Assembly: GCF_001746365.1 (NCBI RefSeq)
Contig: NZ_MJAJ01000015.1
Location: forward strand, 62,001 to 126,000
Source: Streptomyces sp. LUP30
GTDB taxonomy: Bacteria; Actinomycetota; Actinomycetes; Streptomycetales; Streptomycetaceae
DNA length: 64,000 nt
Reading direction: 5' to 3'
Under the pieces are notes generated by a model, which had not been told where the DNA came from, made no database searches, and saw nothing but the letters and a program-made list of their open reading frames with translations. Of this stretch, positions 41,394-49,312 are shown piece by piece. How positions within the stretch are numbered: position 1 is the first letter of the stretch; each line of letters starts with the position of its first letter. A program made the position numbers and the translations under genes.

Positions 41394-43772
41394 GTGGTGG
41401 ATCAGCTGACGCAGCACGATCCTCGGCGGATCGGGCCGTTCGAGGTGCTGGGACGGCTGGGTGCCGGCGGCATGGGGCTGGTCTATCTGGCACGTTCGGC
41501 CTCGGGCCGGCGCGTGGCGATCAAGACGGTCCGCACGGAGCTCGCCGAGGACCAGCTCTTCCGCGTGCGCTTCACGCGTGAGGTGGAGGCGGCCAGGGCG
41601 GTCTCCGGCTTCTACACGGCCGCGGTCGTCGACGCCGATCCGCGCGCCGCCGTGCCCTGGCTGGCCACCGCGTACGTTCCCGCGCCCTCCCTCGAAGAGA
41701 TAGTGAACGACTGCGGGCCGATGCCGGCCCAGGCGGTGCGCTGGCTCGCGGCGGGCGTCGCGGAGGCCCTCCAGTCGATCCACGGCGCGGGGCTGGTCCA
41801 CCGTGACCTGAAACCGTCCAACGTGCTCGTGGTCGAGGACGGCCCCCGGGTGATCGACTTCGGCATCGCGTCCGGTGTCTCGAACACCCGTTTGACCATG
41901 ACGAACGTGGCGGTCGGCACCCCCGCCTACATGTCGCCCGAGCAGGCGAAGGACTCGCGGAGCGTCACCGGCGCGAGCGACGTGTTCTCGCTCGGCTCGA
42001 TGCTCGTCTTCGCCGCCACCGGCCATCCGCCCTTCCACGGCGCCAACCCGGTCGAGACGGTCTTCATGCTGCTGCGCGAGGGCCCGGACCTGGAAGGTCT
42101 CCCCGACGAGCTGCGTCCGCTCATCGAGTCCTGTATGCAGATGGACGCCACGGCCCGGCCCAACCCGGCCGACCTGCAGGCCCAGCTCGCCCCCCACCTC
42201 TTCGGCTCCGGCTCCGACGACAGCGGCACGGCCTCGGCGTGGCTGCCCGAGAAGGCGGTCGCCCTCATCGAGACCCGCCGGGGCGGCCGGTCGGCGAAAC
42301 CGGCCCCCGTGAGCCCGCGCAGCGGCGGTGGCGGCGGTGGCGGCGTGGGGCTGGGCCGGGGCAACGTGCCGCCTCCGCCGTCCCACGATCCGGTGGTCCT
42401 CGCCCGTCCGGTCCAGCCGCCCGTGGGTGTCGGCGCCCCCGACACCGGTCCCGTCCGGCTGGCCGGCGCGGCCGTGCCGATCGGGCCCGGTCCGCGCGTG
42501 GCCGACGTGCGCGCCACGGCCGCCGTGAAGGCGCCGCTCGCCGAGCCGGGCCTGGTCGCCAACTGGTCGCGTCTGCACCCCGGCGTCAACGGCGCCGACA
42601 CGGCGCTCCCGGCCACGCAGGGTGCGCCCGCGGAGACCCCGGCGGGCTGGCGGCCCTGGCGTTTCCGCATGTCGAACGACGTGTGGGGGACCCCGTCGGT
42701 GGCCGGCGACCTGGTGTACGTCACCTCCTTCGAGGTGCACGCCCTGGACGTGGCGACCGGTCGCCGTCGTTTCAAGACCCGGGACGTGGCCTGGTCGATG
42801 GCGGTCGCGGACGGCCGCGTCCACGCCTCCGACGGCCCCACGCTGTTCGCCCTGGACGCCCGCGAGGGCGCCGATCTGTGGCGGCTGTCGACGGAGGCCT
42901 GGGTGTACTCGCTCAGGGCCGAGCGCGGCACGGTCGTCACCGGCACGCGCGGCGGCGGCGTCCAGGGCTGGGAGGCGTCCAACGGGCAGAAGCTCTGGGA
43001 GATCTCCGGCTGCCAGACCGACTTCGAGTCCCCGGAGGCCGGGCCGGTCCTGCACGAGGGCACGGTCTTCGTCTGGCAGGACGCCCGGCTGAGAGCGCTG
43101 GACGCCCGCACCGGCGAGGAACGCTGGACGTACCCGATCGGCGACACGGCCTCCTGCGGCGGCGTCCCGGTCCGCGTCACCCCCGCCCCCGACGGCAACG
43201 TCTACCTCTCGGCCGGCACCCGCGTCCTCGCCGTCGACGTCGCGAGCGGCATGGTGCGCTGGCACTTCGAGGCGCCGGCGGTCTTCCTGTCCCCGCCGAC
43301 CTTCGTCCCCGGCCCGGCCGTCACCGGCGGCGGCGTCTACCTCGCCGACTACCTCGGCACGGTGTACGCGATCGACGCCACCGACGGCCGCGACCGCTGG
43401 CGCATCGCCACCGAGGCCCGCTCCTCGGTCGACCCCGTGCTGGTGGCTGCCGGCCATGTCCACGTCGGCAGCGGCAAGGGGCTCTACACCCTGGACGCGG
43501 TCACCGGCACGCCCAAGTGGCGCTTCCAGGCGGGCGGCGACATCGTGGGCGCCCCGGCGGTCGCGGAGGGCCGCATCCACTTCGGCTCCACGGACCACCT
43601 GCTGTACACCCTGAAGGCCGACGACGGGCGGTTGCGCTGGAAGCTGGCGACCGGCGGCGAGATCACCGGTTCGCCGGTGGTCCGCGACGGCGTCGTGTAC
43701 GCGTGCAGCAAGGACCGCTGTGTGTACGCCCTGGACGCCGAGAAGGGCACGGGCACCGCGCGAACGGCGTGA
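41394..43772 (+). CDS. afsK: Serine/threonine protein kinase AfsK
   Basis: 792 residues (S. coelicolor AfsK is about 799). N-terminal kinase: [16 protein letters not shown], Lys44 region [17 protein letters not shown] and IDFGIASG, with Thr168 in the activation loop, NTRLTMTNV; in S. coelicolor AfsK autophosphorylates on Thr168, and the GTG start chosen here gives exactly that number. After a Pro/Gly linker with GGGGGGGVG comes a PQQ-like beta-propeller ([20 protein letters not shown] and several similar blades) that is thought to sense ligands. AfsK phosphorylates AfsR. GGAGGTGGCAGGCAA precedes the start. Confidence 0.95.
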   Translation: MVDQLTQHDPRRIGPFEVLGRLGAGGMGLVYLARSASGRRVAIKTVRTELAEDQLFRVRFTREVEAARAVSGFYTAAVVDADPRAAVPWLATAYVPAPSLEEIVNDCGPMPAQAVRWLAAGVAEALQSIHGAGLVHRDLKPSNVLVVEDGPRVIDFGIASGVSNTRLTMTNVAVGTPAYMSPEQAKDSRSVTGASDVFSLGSMLVFAATGHPPFHGANPVETVFMLLREGPDLEGLPDELRPLIESCMQMDATARPNPADLQAQLAPHLFGSGSDDSGTASAWLPEKAVALIETRRGGRSAKPAPVSPRSGGGGGGGVGLGRGNVPPPPSHDPVVLARPVQPPVGVGAPDTGPVRLAGAAVPIGPGPRVADVRATAAVKAPLAEPGLVANWSRLHPGVNGADTALPATQGAPAETPAGWRPWRFRMSNDVWGTPSVAGDLVYVTSFEVHALDVATGRRRFKTRDVAWSMAVADGRVHASDGPTLFALDAREGADLWRLSTEAWVYSLRAERGTVVTGTRGGGVQGWEASNGQKLWEISGCQTDFESPEAGPVLHEGTVFVWQDARLRALDARTGEERWTYPIGDTASCGGVPVRVTPAPDGNVYLSAGTRVLAVDVASGMVRWHFEAPAVFLSPPTFVPGPAVTGGGVYLADYLGTVYAIDATDGRDRWRIATEARSSVDPVLVAAGHVHVGSGKGLYTLDAVTGTPKWRFQAGGDIVGAPAVAEGRIHFGSTDHLLYTLKADDGRLRWKLATGGEITGSPVVRDGVVYACSKDRCVYALDAEKGTGTARTA

Positions 43773-43779
43773 GCCGGCC

Positions 43780-43802
43780 ACCGCGGCGCCCGTCGCCGCG
43801 GT
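43780..43802 (+). terminator. Hairpin terminator after afsK
   Basis: Perfect 9-bp stem, ACCGCGGCG and CGCCGCGGT, with a 5-nt loop, starting 8 bp after the stop codon. Confidence 0.65.
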
Positions 43803-43873
43803 ACGCCCCGCCGGGGACGGGCCGGTCGCCCCGTGGTGACATGGCCGTGACAGGCATTGCCTAGGCTGTCCGT

Positions 43874-44422
43874 ATGGATCGACGGGGGCAGAGACTCAGG
43901 TTCGCAGCGGTGGCGACATGCGTCGTCCTGGCGCTGACCGGCTTCTCGACGGGAAGAGGCCACGGCCACAGCAGTCACGGCCACAGCGGCGGGGGCGGCG
44001 GGTGCAGCAGCTCGGGCCAGGACCACGACACCTCGTCCTCGACCGGCGGCACCTCCGGATCGCGCTACCACGACTACGACGACCATGACGACTACTCGGA
44101 CGCCACCTCCGGCGGCAGCGGTTCGTCCAGCTCGTCCAGCCCGTCCACGGCGCTCCGGGACGCCACGGTGCGACTGATCGACTGCGCGACCCCGGGCAGG
44201 GCCCACGCGACCGTCAGGGTCGACAACCCGAACGCGACCGGCGCCCGGTTCACCGTGACGGTCGGCTTCCTCGACGCCCGGTCCGACCGGGTGGAGGAGC
44301 GGACCCAGGACGCGTACGTCGCCGGGAACGACACGACGACGGTCCAGGTCGACCTGTCCTCCCCGGGTGACGCGGCGAAGGTCGACCACTGCGACCCGGA
44401 ACCGTACGCGCCGGCGAGCTGA
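43874..44422 (+). CDS. Secreted hypothetical protein, His/Ser/Gly-rich
   Basis: 182 residues with a signal peptide (RFAAVATCVVLALTGFSTG). A low-complexity region follows: GHGHSSHGHSGGGGG then Ser/Asp/Tyr-rich (HDYDDHDDYSD) and a Ser run. The last 90 residues form a folded domain with two Cys (RLIDCATPGR and VDHCDPEP) and a beta-rich pattern. The His-rich part could bind metals. A small gene lies in this position between afsK and afsS in related genomes, but I do not recognise this one. Confidence 0.72.
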   Translation: MDRRGQRLRFAAVATCVVLALTGFSTGRGHGHSSHGHSGGGGGCSSSGQDHDTSSSTGGTSGSRYHDYDDHDDYSDATSGGSGSSSSSSPSTALRDATVRLIDCATPGRAHATVRVDNPNATGARFTVTVGFLDARSDRVEERTQDAYVAGNDTTTVQVDLSSPGDAAKVDHCDPEPYAPAS

Positions 44423-44518
44423 CCGGACGCCCCACGCCGCACCGACGCCTGCACCACGCGCACCCCCGCCCGCACCCTCCTGCCCCAGGGCAGCCTCGGT
44501 CGCGGCGCTGACGGCGCT

Positions 44519-45292
44519 TCAGCGGATCCTCGGGCGACCGGCTGATCGTCCGGCGAACAGTTCCGTCTGTTTCTCGCTCGGCAGGTTGCCCAGGGTGATG
44601 AGGTGAGGGGCCTGTGCGAACGCCCAGGCCCGGGCCGCGTCCTTCGCCGCCCACAGGGCCCGCACCGTCCCCTGGACACCGGTGGGCGGATACCCGGCGA
44701 CGACGGCGGCGCAGGCGACGGCCGCCGTCAACGCGCCGCCCGCCTCGGTGACCTCGGAGACCAGACCGACCTCGTGGGCGCGCCGCGCCGAGATCCGTTC
44801 CGCCGTGCCCATGAGCATCATCCGCGCGACCTCCCCGTACGGCATGCGCTGCGCCAGGAGCACCGACTCGTAGGCGCTGACCATCCCGTACGTGGTGTGG
44901 GGGTCGAAGAAGACGGCGTCGGCGCCCGCGACGACGAACTCGCACTCCCCGAGCAGATAGAAGGCGCCTCCGCAGGCCATGCCCTCCACGGCGGCGACGA
45001 CCGGCTTCCACAGGTCGTTGGCCTTGGGGCCGACGGTGAGCAGCGGATCGTCCTGCATGTAGGGGGAGTCGGGCTGCGGCACGACGGCGTCCCGGTCGAT
45101 CCCGGTGCAGAACGCCCGCCCTCCGGCCCCGGTCAGGACGACGGCCCGGACGCGGTCGTCGAAGCGCAACCCCCGCCAGACGTGCCGGAGTTCGCCCGCC
45201 GTCGCGAGGTCGATGGCGTTGAGCCTGTCCGGCCGGTCGAGGGCGACGACCGCGACGCCGGTGTCCTCGTCGACGTCGAGGCGCACGCTCAC
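44519..45292 (-). CDS. Enoyl-CoA hydratase/isomerase
   Basis: 257 residues from a GTG that overlaps the previous gene by 4 bp. Crotonase core: VVLTGAGGRAFCTGIDRDAV, then VVAAVEGMACGGAFYLLGE. The second catalytic position is in DPHTTYGMVSAYESVLL, where Asp/His replace the usual Glu, so it may be an isomerase, hydrolase or an unusual hydratase. Third gene of the thiolase-DUF35-hydratase operon, ending convergently with the secreted protein gene. Confidence 0.85.
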   Translation of the reverse strand: MSVRLDVDEDTGVAVVALDRPDRLNAIDLATAGELRHVWRGLRFDDRVRAVVLTGAGGRAFCTGIDRDAVVPQPDSPYMQDDPLLTVGPKANDLWKPVVAAVEGMACGGAFYLLGECEFVVAGADAVFFDPHTTYGMVSAYESVLLAQRMPYGEVARMMLMGTAERISARRAHEVGLVSEVTEAGGALTAAVACAAVVAGYPPTGVQGTVRALWAAKDAARAWAFAQAPHLITLGNLPSEKQTELFAGRSAGRPRIR

Positions 45293-45705
45293 GGCCGCTC
45301 CAGAACCCACTGCGGCAGCCCGTCGCCGTCGAAGACGACCTGCACACGGGCGCCGATCCGGATCCGGTCGGCGGGAAAGGAGTCCAGGGCGGCTCCCGGG
45401 CCGCTCACCAGGTTTCCCACCAGCCGTATCCGGGGCGTCTCGGCCAGCTCGACGACGATCACGTTGTAGGGGGCCCGCGCCGCGTACTCCGGCAGCAGGG
45501 GCGGGTGCGGAACGACGTAGGACCAGATCCGCCCGCGTCCGGAGGTCGGCCGCCACTCGCTCGCGAAGGACTGGCAGTGCGGGCAGCAGGGCCGGGGCGG
45601 GAAGCGGGGCTCGCCGCAGTCGGCGCAGGCCTGGACGCGGAGCTCGCCCTGGGCGGCGTACTGCCAGAAGGGGGCGCCGTCGGCGTCGGTGACGGGGGTC
45701 AGCAT
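45289..45705 (-). CDS. Zn-ribbon/OB-fold (DUF35) protein
   Basis: 138 residues from ATG 45705. Zinc ribbon QACADCGEPRFPPRPCCPHC with two CxxC pairs, then the OB-fold (GRIWSYVVPHPPLLPEYAA; NVIVVELAETPRIRLVGNL). Position between a thiolase gene (24 bp upstream) and a hydratase gene (4-bp overlap) supports a thiolase-DUF35 complex, as in BbsA/BbsB and Ltp2-ChsH2. The OB fold is thought to bind the CoA part. Confidence 0.9.
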   Translation of the reverse strand: MLTPVTDADGAPFWQYAAQGELRVQACADCGEPRFPPRPCCPHCQSFASEWRPTSGRGRIWSYVVPHPPLLPEYAARAPYNVIVVELAETPRIRLVGNLVSGPGAALDSFPADRIRIGARVQVVFDGDGLPQWVLERP

Positions 45706-45728
45706 CGTGGGATCAACTCCTCGGACTG

Positions 45729-46874
45729 TCAGTTCCTGAGCAGCAGGGCGGAGGTCGGGACGCCCTCGCCGGCGGTGACGAGACAGGCGGCGGCGTCCGG
45801 CACCTGGGCGGTGCTGGTCCCGCGCAGCTGCTTGACGCCCTCGTTGATCAGATTGAAGCCGTGCACATAGGCCTCGCTCAGGCCGCCTCCGCCGGTGTTG
45901 ATCGGCAACCGTCCGCCCGTCTCCAGCGCGCCGCCCTCGGTGAAGGCGCCCCCCTCGCCCCGGCCGCAGAACCCGTACCCCTCCAGGGAGAGCGGCACGA
46001 GGGGGGTGAAGGCGTCGTAGATCTGGGCGACGTCGACGTCGGCGGGGGTGAGGTCGGCGTGCTTCCACAGGTGCCTGGCCGCGGTCCAGGCGGGACCGGT
46101 GAGCGGGTCGTCGTTCCAGTAGTTGACCATGCCGTGGTGCTGGGCGGGCAGGCCCTGGGCGGCGGAGTGCACGTAGACGGGCCGCCGCCGGCAGTCCCTG
46201 GCCCGTTCCCTGCTGACGATCACGCAGGCCAACGCCCCGTCGGTCTCCAGGCAGTTGTCGTAGAGGCAGAGCGGCTCGCTGATCCAGCGGGCGGTCATGT
46301 ACATCTCGCGGGTGAGCGGGCGTTCGTACATGATCGCCGCCGGGTTCTGGTTGGCCCGGTTGCGGCAGGCGAGGGCGACGTTGAAGAGGTGGTCGCGGGT
46401 CGCGCCGTACTCGTGCATGTAGCGGCGGGCGAGCATGGCTATCTCGTCGGCGGGCCGCAGCAGTCCGAAGGGCCGGGTCCACTGGGCCGGGGTGGGCAGT
46501 TGGACTGCCGTGTTGGTCCACGGGCGCGGTCCGCTGCCCCGCTTGCGCGAGCGCCAGGCGACGCCCACCGTCGCCTGTCCGGCGGCGATCGCGGCGGCGA
46601 GGTGCGCGACGGTGGCGCACGAACCGCCGCCGCCGAAGCCGACCTTGCTGAAGAAGGTGAGGTCGCCGAAGCCGACGGCCTTGGCCAGCTCGACCTCGTC
46701 CGTCTCCTCCATCGTGTAGGAGGCGAGCGCGTCGACCTCGTCCGGGGCGATCCCGGCGTCGTCGAGGGCGGCGAGGACGGCCTGGCAGGCGAGCGTCTTC
46801 TCGGACTCGGGGAGGTGCTTGGCGAACGGGGTCTGGCCGATGCCGACGATGGCGGTGGCGTCCTTGAGGGTCAC
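45729..46874 (-). CDS. Thiolase-fold enzyme with active-site Cys
   Basis: 381 residues. N-terminal IVGIGQTPFAKHLPESEKTL, then the nucleophile block GFGGGGSCATVAHLAAAIAAG with Cys86 where thiolases are acylated, then DRDHLFNVALACRNRANQNPAA-type middle and EGYGFCGRGEGGAFTEGG, NTGGGGLSEAYVHGFNLIN with the late His. The last helix HGFNLINEGVKQLRG is typical. Cleaves a 3-ketoacyl-CoA, or catalyses a retro-aldol step, with the DUF35 protein. It heads a three-gene operon behind operators G1/G2, divergent from an acyl-CoA ligase. Confidence 0.88.
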   Translation of the reverse strand: MTLKDATAIVGIGQTPFAKHLPESEKTLACQAVLAALDDAGIAPDEVDALASYTMEETDEVELAKAVGFGDLTFFSKVGFGGGGSCATVAHLAAAIAAGQATVGVAWRSRKRGSGPRPWTNTAVQLPTPAQWTRPFGLLRPADEIAMLARRYMHEYGATRDHLFNVALACRNRANQNPAAIMYERPLTREMYMTARWISEPLCLYDNCLETDGALACVIVSRERARDCRRRPVYVHSAAQGLPAQHHGMVNYWNDDPLTGPAWTAARHLWKHADLTPADVDVAQIYDAFTPLVPLSLEGYGFCGRGEGGAFTEGGALETGGRLPINTGGGGLSEAYVHGFNLINEGVKQLRGTSTAQVPDAAACLVTAGEGVPTSALLLRN

Positions 46875-46906
46875 GCTGCGCGCACCTCCGCAATGCGATA
46901 TGGCGG

Positions 46907-46921
46907 CTGACAGTCCGTCAG
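46907..46921. promoter_or_regulatory. Putative TetR operator G1
   Basis: CTGACAGTCCGTCAG: 11 of 12 fixed positions. Between divergent thiolase (start 46874) and acyl-CoA ligase genes; separated from G2 by 12 bp, GTTACAGCTAAT. Confidence 0.75.
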
Positions 46922-46933
46922 GTTACAGCTAAT

Positions 46934-46948
46934 CTGACGGGTAGTCAG
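46934..46948. promoter_or_regulatory. Putative TetR operator G2
   Basis: CTGACGGGTAGTCAG: 11 of 12 fixed positions, 21 bp from the ligase ATG. On the minus strand the spacer to G1 ends TGTAAC next to the downstream palindrome, as at D1/D2. Confidence 0.75.
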
Positions 46949-46969
46949 CTATCGGCGGGGAGGCTCGTG

Positions 46970-48652
46970 ATGCGCGGTGACGTGGAGTGGGGCAGCATCC
47001 CGGGCCTGGTGCGCGCGGCCGCCGAGCGGTACGCCGACGCCGAGGCCGTGGTGGAGGGCCGCACCCGGATCTCGTACGCCGAACTCGGCGCCCGCGTGGA
47101 GCGCGCGGCGGCGGCCTGCATGGCGAACGGGGTCCGCTCGGGCGACCGGGTCGGCATCTGGGCCCCGAACACTCTGGAGTGGATGGTCGCGGCCCTGGGC
47201 GCGGTGTCGGCAGGGGCGGTGCTGGTGCCCGTCAACACACGTTTCAAGGGCGCCGAGGCGGCCGACGTGCTGCGCCGGAGCGGGGCCAGGCTGCTGTTCG
47301 TGACCGGCACCTTCCTCGGGGCCTCGTACGTGGCGTCACTGCGGCGGGCGGCCGGGGAGGGCCCCGGGGCGGGACCGCTGGCGGGCCTGCCGGCGCTGGA
47401 GCAGGTGGTCGTGCTGTCGGACGACGCCCCGGTCGACTTCCGCACCTGGAAGGACTTCCTGGTGAGCGGGGAGGCCGTGGGAGGGGCGGAGGTCCGCCGG
47501 CGCGCGGAATCGGTGCGCGGCGACCAGCCCTCGGACATCGTCTTCACCTCGGGCACCACGGGCCGCCCCAAGGGCGCGGTGATCACGCACGCGCAGACCC
47601 TGCGGGCGTACGGGATCTGGACCGACCTGGCGGGGCTGCGGCGCGGCGACCGCTATCTGATCGTGAACCCCTTCTTCCACACCTTCGGCTACAAGGCGGG
47701 GGTGATCGCCTGCCTGATGCGGGGCGCGACGATGATCCCGCAGCCGGTGTTCGACGTGGACGCGGTGCTGGCGCACGTGGCCTCGGAACGGGTCTCGGTG
47801 CTGCCCGGCCCCCCGACGCTCCACCAGTCCCTCCTGGAGCACCCCGCCCGCGACCAGTACGACCTCTCGGCGCTGCGGCTGGTGGTGACGGGCGCGGCGG
47901 TGGTCCCGCTCCGCCTGGTGGAACGGCTGCGGGGCGAACTCGGCGTGGAGACGGTGCTGACGGCTTACGGCCTGTCGGAGGCGAGCGGCATCGTCACGAT
48001 GTGCCGGCGGGGCGACGGGCCGGACGTCGTCGCCACCACCTCGGGCCGGGCGATCCCGGGCACGGAGGTGAAGGTGGTCGACGACCGCGGCGCCGAGCCG
48101 GCCCCGGGCGCACCGGGCGAGGTGCTCGTGCGGGGCTTCAACGTGATGCGCGGCTACTACGAGGACGCGGCGGCCACGGCGGAGGCGCTGACCCCGGACG
48201 GCTGGCTGCGCACCGGGGACGTGGGCGTCCTGGACGCGGCGGGCAACCTCCGCATCACCGACCGCATCAAGGACATGTTCATCGTCGGCGGCTTCAACGC
48301 CTACCCGGCGGAGATAGAGCAACTCCTGGGACTGCACCCGGACGTGGCCGACGTCGCCGTGATCGGCGTCCCCGACCTCCGCCTGGGCGAGGTGGGCAGG
48401 GCGTACGTGGTCCGGCGAGCGGGCGCGGTGTCGACGGCCGACGACCTGATCGCCTGGGCCCGCCGCGAGATGGCGAACTACAAGGTGCCCAGGTCGGTGG
48501 AGTTCGTACCCGAACTGCCCCGCAACGCGAGCGGCAAGGTGGTGAAGGGGGAGCTGCGGGGGCGCGGGGTGCGTCAGCCGTACGACGTCGGTCGCGGCCG
48601 CCGAGAAGCGCCACCGGGGTCACGCCGTCGAGCTGGACACGAGGGAGTGTGA
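46970..48652 (+). CDS. AMP-forming acyl-CoA ligase (FadD3-like)
   Basis: 560 residues from ATG 46970 (a GTG at 46967 is also in frame). ANL motifs: FTSGTTGRPKGAVITHAQTL, NPFFHTFGYKAGVIAC, AYGLSEASG, RTGDVGVLDAAG, DRIKDMFIVGGFNAYPAEIE and catalytic Lys in NASGKVVKGEL. The segment SVLPGPPTLHQSLLEHP resembles FadD3, the ligase for the hexahydroindanedione propionate of steroid breakdown, suggesting a bulky alicyclic acid. The last 25 residues are basic and unconserved. It shares operators G1/G2 with the thiolase operon. Confidence 0.88.
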   Translation: MRGDVEWGSIPGLVRAAAERYADAEAVVEGRTRISYAELGARVERAAAACMANGVRSGDRVGIWAPNTLEWMVAALGAVSAGAVLVPVNTRFKGAEAADVLRRSGARLLFVTGTFLGASYVASLRRAAGEGPGAGPLAGLPALEQVVVLSDDAPVDFRTWKDFLVSGEAVGGAEVRRRAESVRGDQPSDIVFTSGTTGRPKGAVITHAQTLRAYGIWTDLAGLRRGDRYLIVNPFFHTFGYKAGVIACLMRGATMIPQPVFDVDAVLAHVASERVSVLPGPPTLHQSLLEHPARDQYDLSALRLVVTGAAVVPLRLVERLRGELGVETVLTAYGLSEASGIVTMCRRGDGPDVVATTSGRAIPGTEVKVVDDRGAEPAPGAPGEVLVRGFNVMRGYYEDAAATAEALTPDGWLRTGDVGVLDAAGNLRITDRIKDMFIVGGFNAYPAEIEQLLGLHPDVADVAVIGVPDLRLGEVGRAYVVRRAGAVSTADDLIAWARREMANYKVPRSVEFVPELPRNASGKVVKGELRGRGVRQPYDVGRGRREAPPGSRRRAGHEGV

Positions 48653-48805
48653 ATGACCGGCGTCGGCCGGGAGGCGGTCAAGAGGAGGGGGCACCAGCAG
48701 CTGCGTGCGGGCCCGGGGAGGGGGACTGCGGGTCGTCGCGGACTGCTCGGGGACACGCAGTACACGGTGGCCTGAGCGGGCGCCGTCCGTGTTCCCCGCA
48801 TGCCT

Positions 48806-48842
48806 CGGCCGCGGCGGCGCCCCCTCCGCGCCGCCGCGGCCG
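48806..48842. terminator. Perfect 15-bp stem between convergent ligase and afsS genes
   Basis: CGGCCGCGGCGGCGC (48806-48820) and its exact complement GCGCCGCCGCGGCCG (48828-48842) with a 7-nt loop CCCCTCC. It lies 23 bp downstream of the afsS-like stop and 153 bp after the ligase stop; a bidirectional terminator is the natural reading. Confidence 0.8.
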
Positions 48843-48865
48843 ATCCCCGTCGGGTGTGGCTGGTG

Positions 48866-49063
48866 TCAGGCCGTCTCGTCGGTCGCGTGGAAGTCGGCCG
48901 GCTTGTTCAGCGGCTCGGTGGTGGCGTGGAAGTCCTTGGCGGCGATCTCCTCGCCCGCCGCGTCCGCGGCCGGCCGGGAGTCGGCGACGACCGCCGGGGT
49001 CTCGGCCTTCTCGCTCGTCGCGTGGAAGTCGGCGGGCTTGACGGTGCCGGTGTTGTCGGCCAT
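48866..49063 (-). CDS. afsS: AfsS-like small regulatory protein with three DFHAT repeats
   Basis: 65 residues, acidic. Three repeats of a short motif: KPADFHATSEK, AAKDFHATTEP and KPADFHATDET. AfsS of S. coelicolor (63 residues) has repeats around D-N-H-M-P, so this is a variant with Phe for Asn and Ala-Thr for Met-Pro. AfsS is the target of AfsR and raises antibiotic production. Placement directly downstream of afsR, on the same strand, supports the call. AGGAG stands 7 bp before the ATG. Known annotation of relatives as sigma-like protein is historical; no sigma domain is visible. Confidence 0.85.
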   Translation of the reverse strand: MADNTGTVKPADFHATSEKAETPAVVADSRPAADAAGEEIAAKDFHATTEPLNKPADFHATDETA

Positions 49064-49111
49064 GAAGTGACTCCTAGAAAAGAAAGCGTGACGCAGCGGA
49101 TGGGAGCGGGA

Positions 49112-49145
49112 CCGCCCGGCAGTACCCCCGTGGATTGCCGGGCGG
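49112..49145. promoter_or_regulatory. 10-bp stem-loop in the afsS leader
   Basis: CCGCCCGGCA (49112-49121) and TGCCGGGCGG (49136-49145) pair perfectly, loop 14 nt. It is in the gap between afsR and afsS, about 50 bp before the afsS start, so it may end afsR transcripts or shape the afsS leader. Confidence 0.6.
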
Positions 49146-49276
49146 ATCCCGCACGGCCGTTCACCCCGGGCGGCGTCCTGTGGCCTGATCCACAAGACCC
49201 CGCTCAGCGACGCGGCCGTCGCACCGAGCCGTCTGCCCCCCGACGCGACGGTCCGGCACGACTGACAGTGCCGCAC

Positions 49277-49298
49277 GGCGATAAACGAACGATGAACG
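49277..49298 (-). promoter_or_regulatory. AfsR/PhoP-type direct repeat upstream of afsS
   Basis: On the minus strand, GTTCATCGTTC is followed directly by GTTTATCGCCG: two 11-nt units beginning GTTYATC, the spacing of the direct repeats bound by AfsR and PhoP at the afsS promoter in S. coelicolor. It is about 215 bp before the afsS start and just 15 bp past the afsR stop. Confidence 0.6.
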
Positions 49299-49312
49299 CC
49301 TTCGCGTGACCC

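Noticed and set aside
45715..45740. A possible extra operator near the DUF35 gene (CGGACTGTCAG)
   Set aside because: Only one half-site matches; the other half lacks most fixed bases, and it lies inside an operon.
46893..46910. Upstream start for the thiolase-DUF35 region in one long frame
   Set aside because: The DUF35 gene has its own ATG at 45705; the frame further upstream is out of phase with the thiolase gene.
48866..49063. afsS-like gene as a sigma factor or RiPP precursor with modifying enzymes
   Set aside because: No sigma regions are present, and no radical SAM, cyclase or protease genes lie nearby; AfsS-like context explains it.
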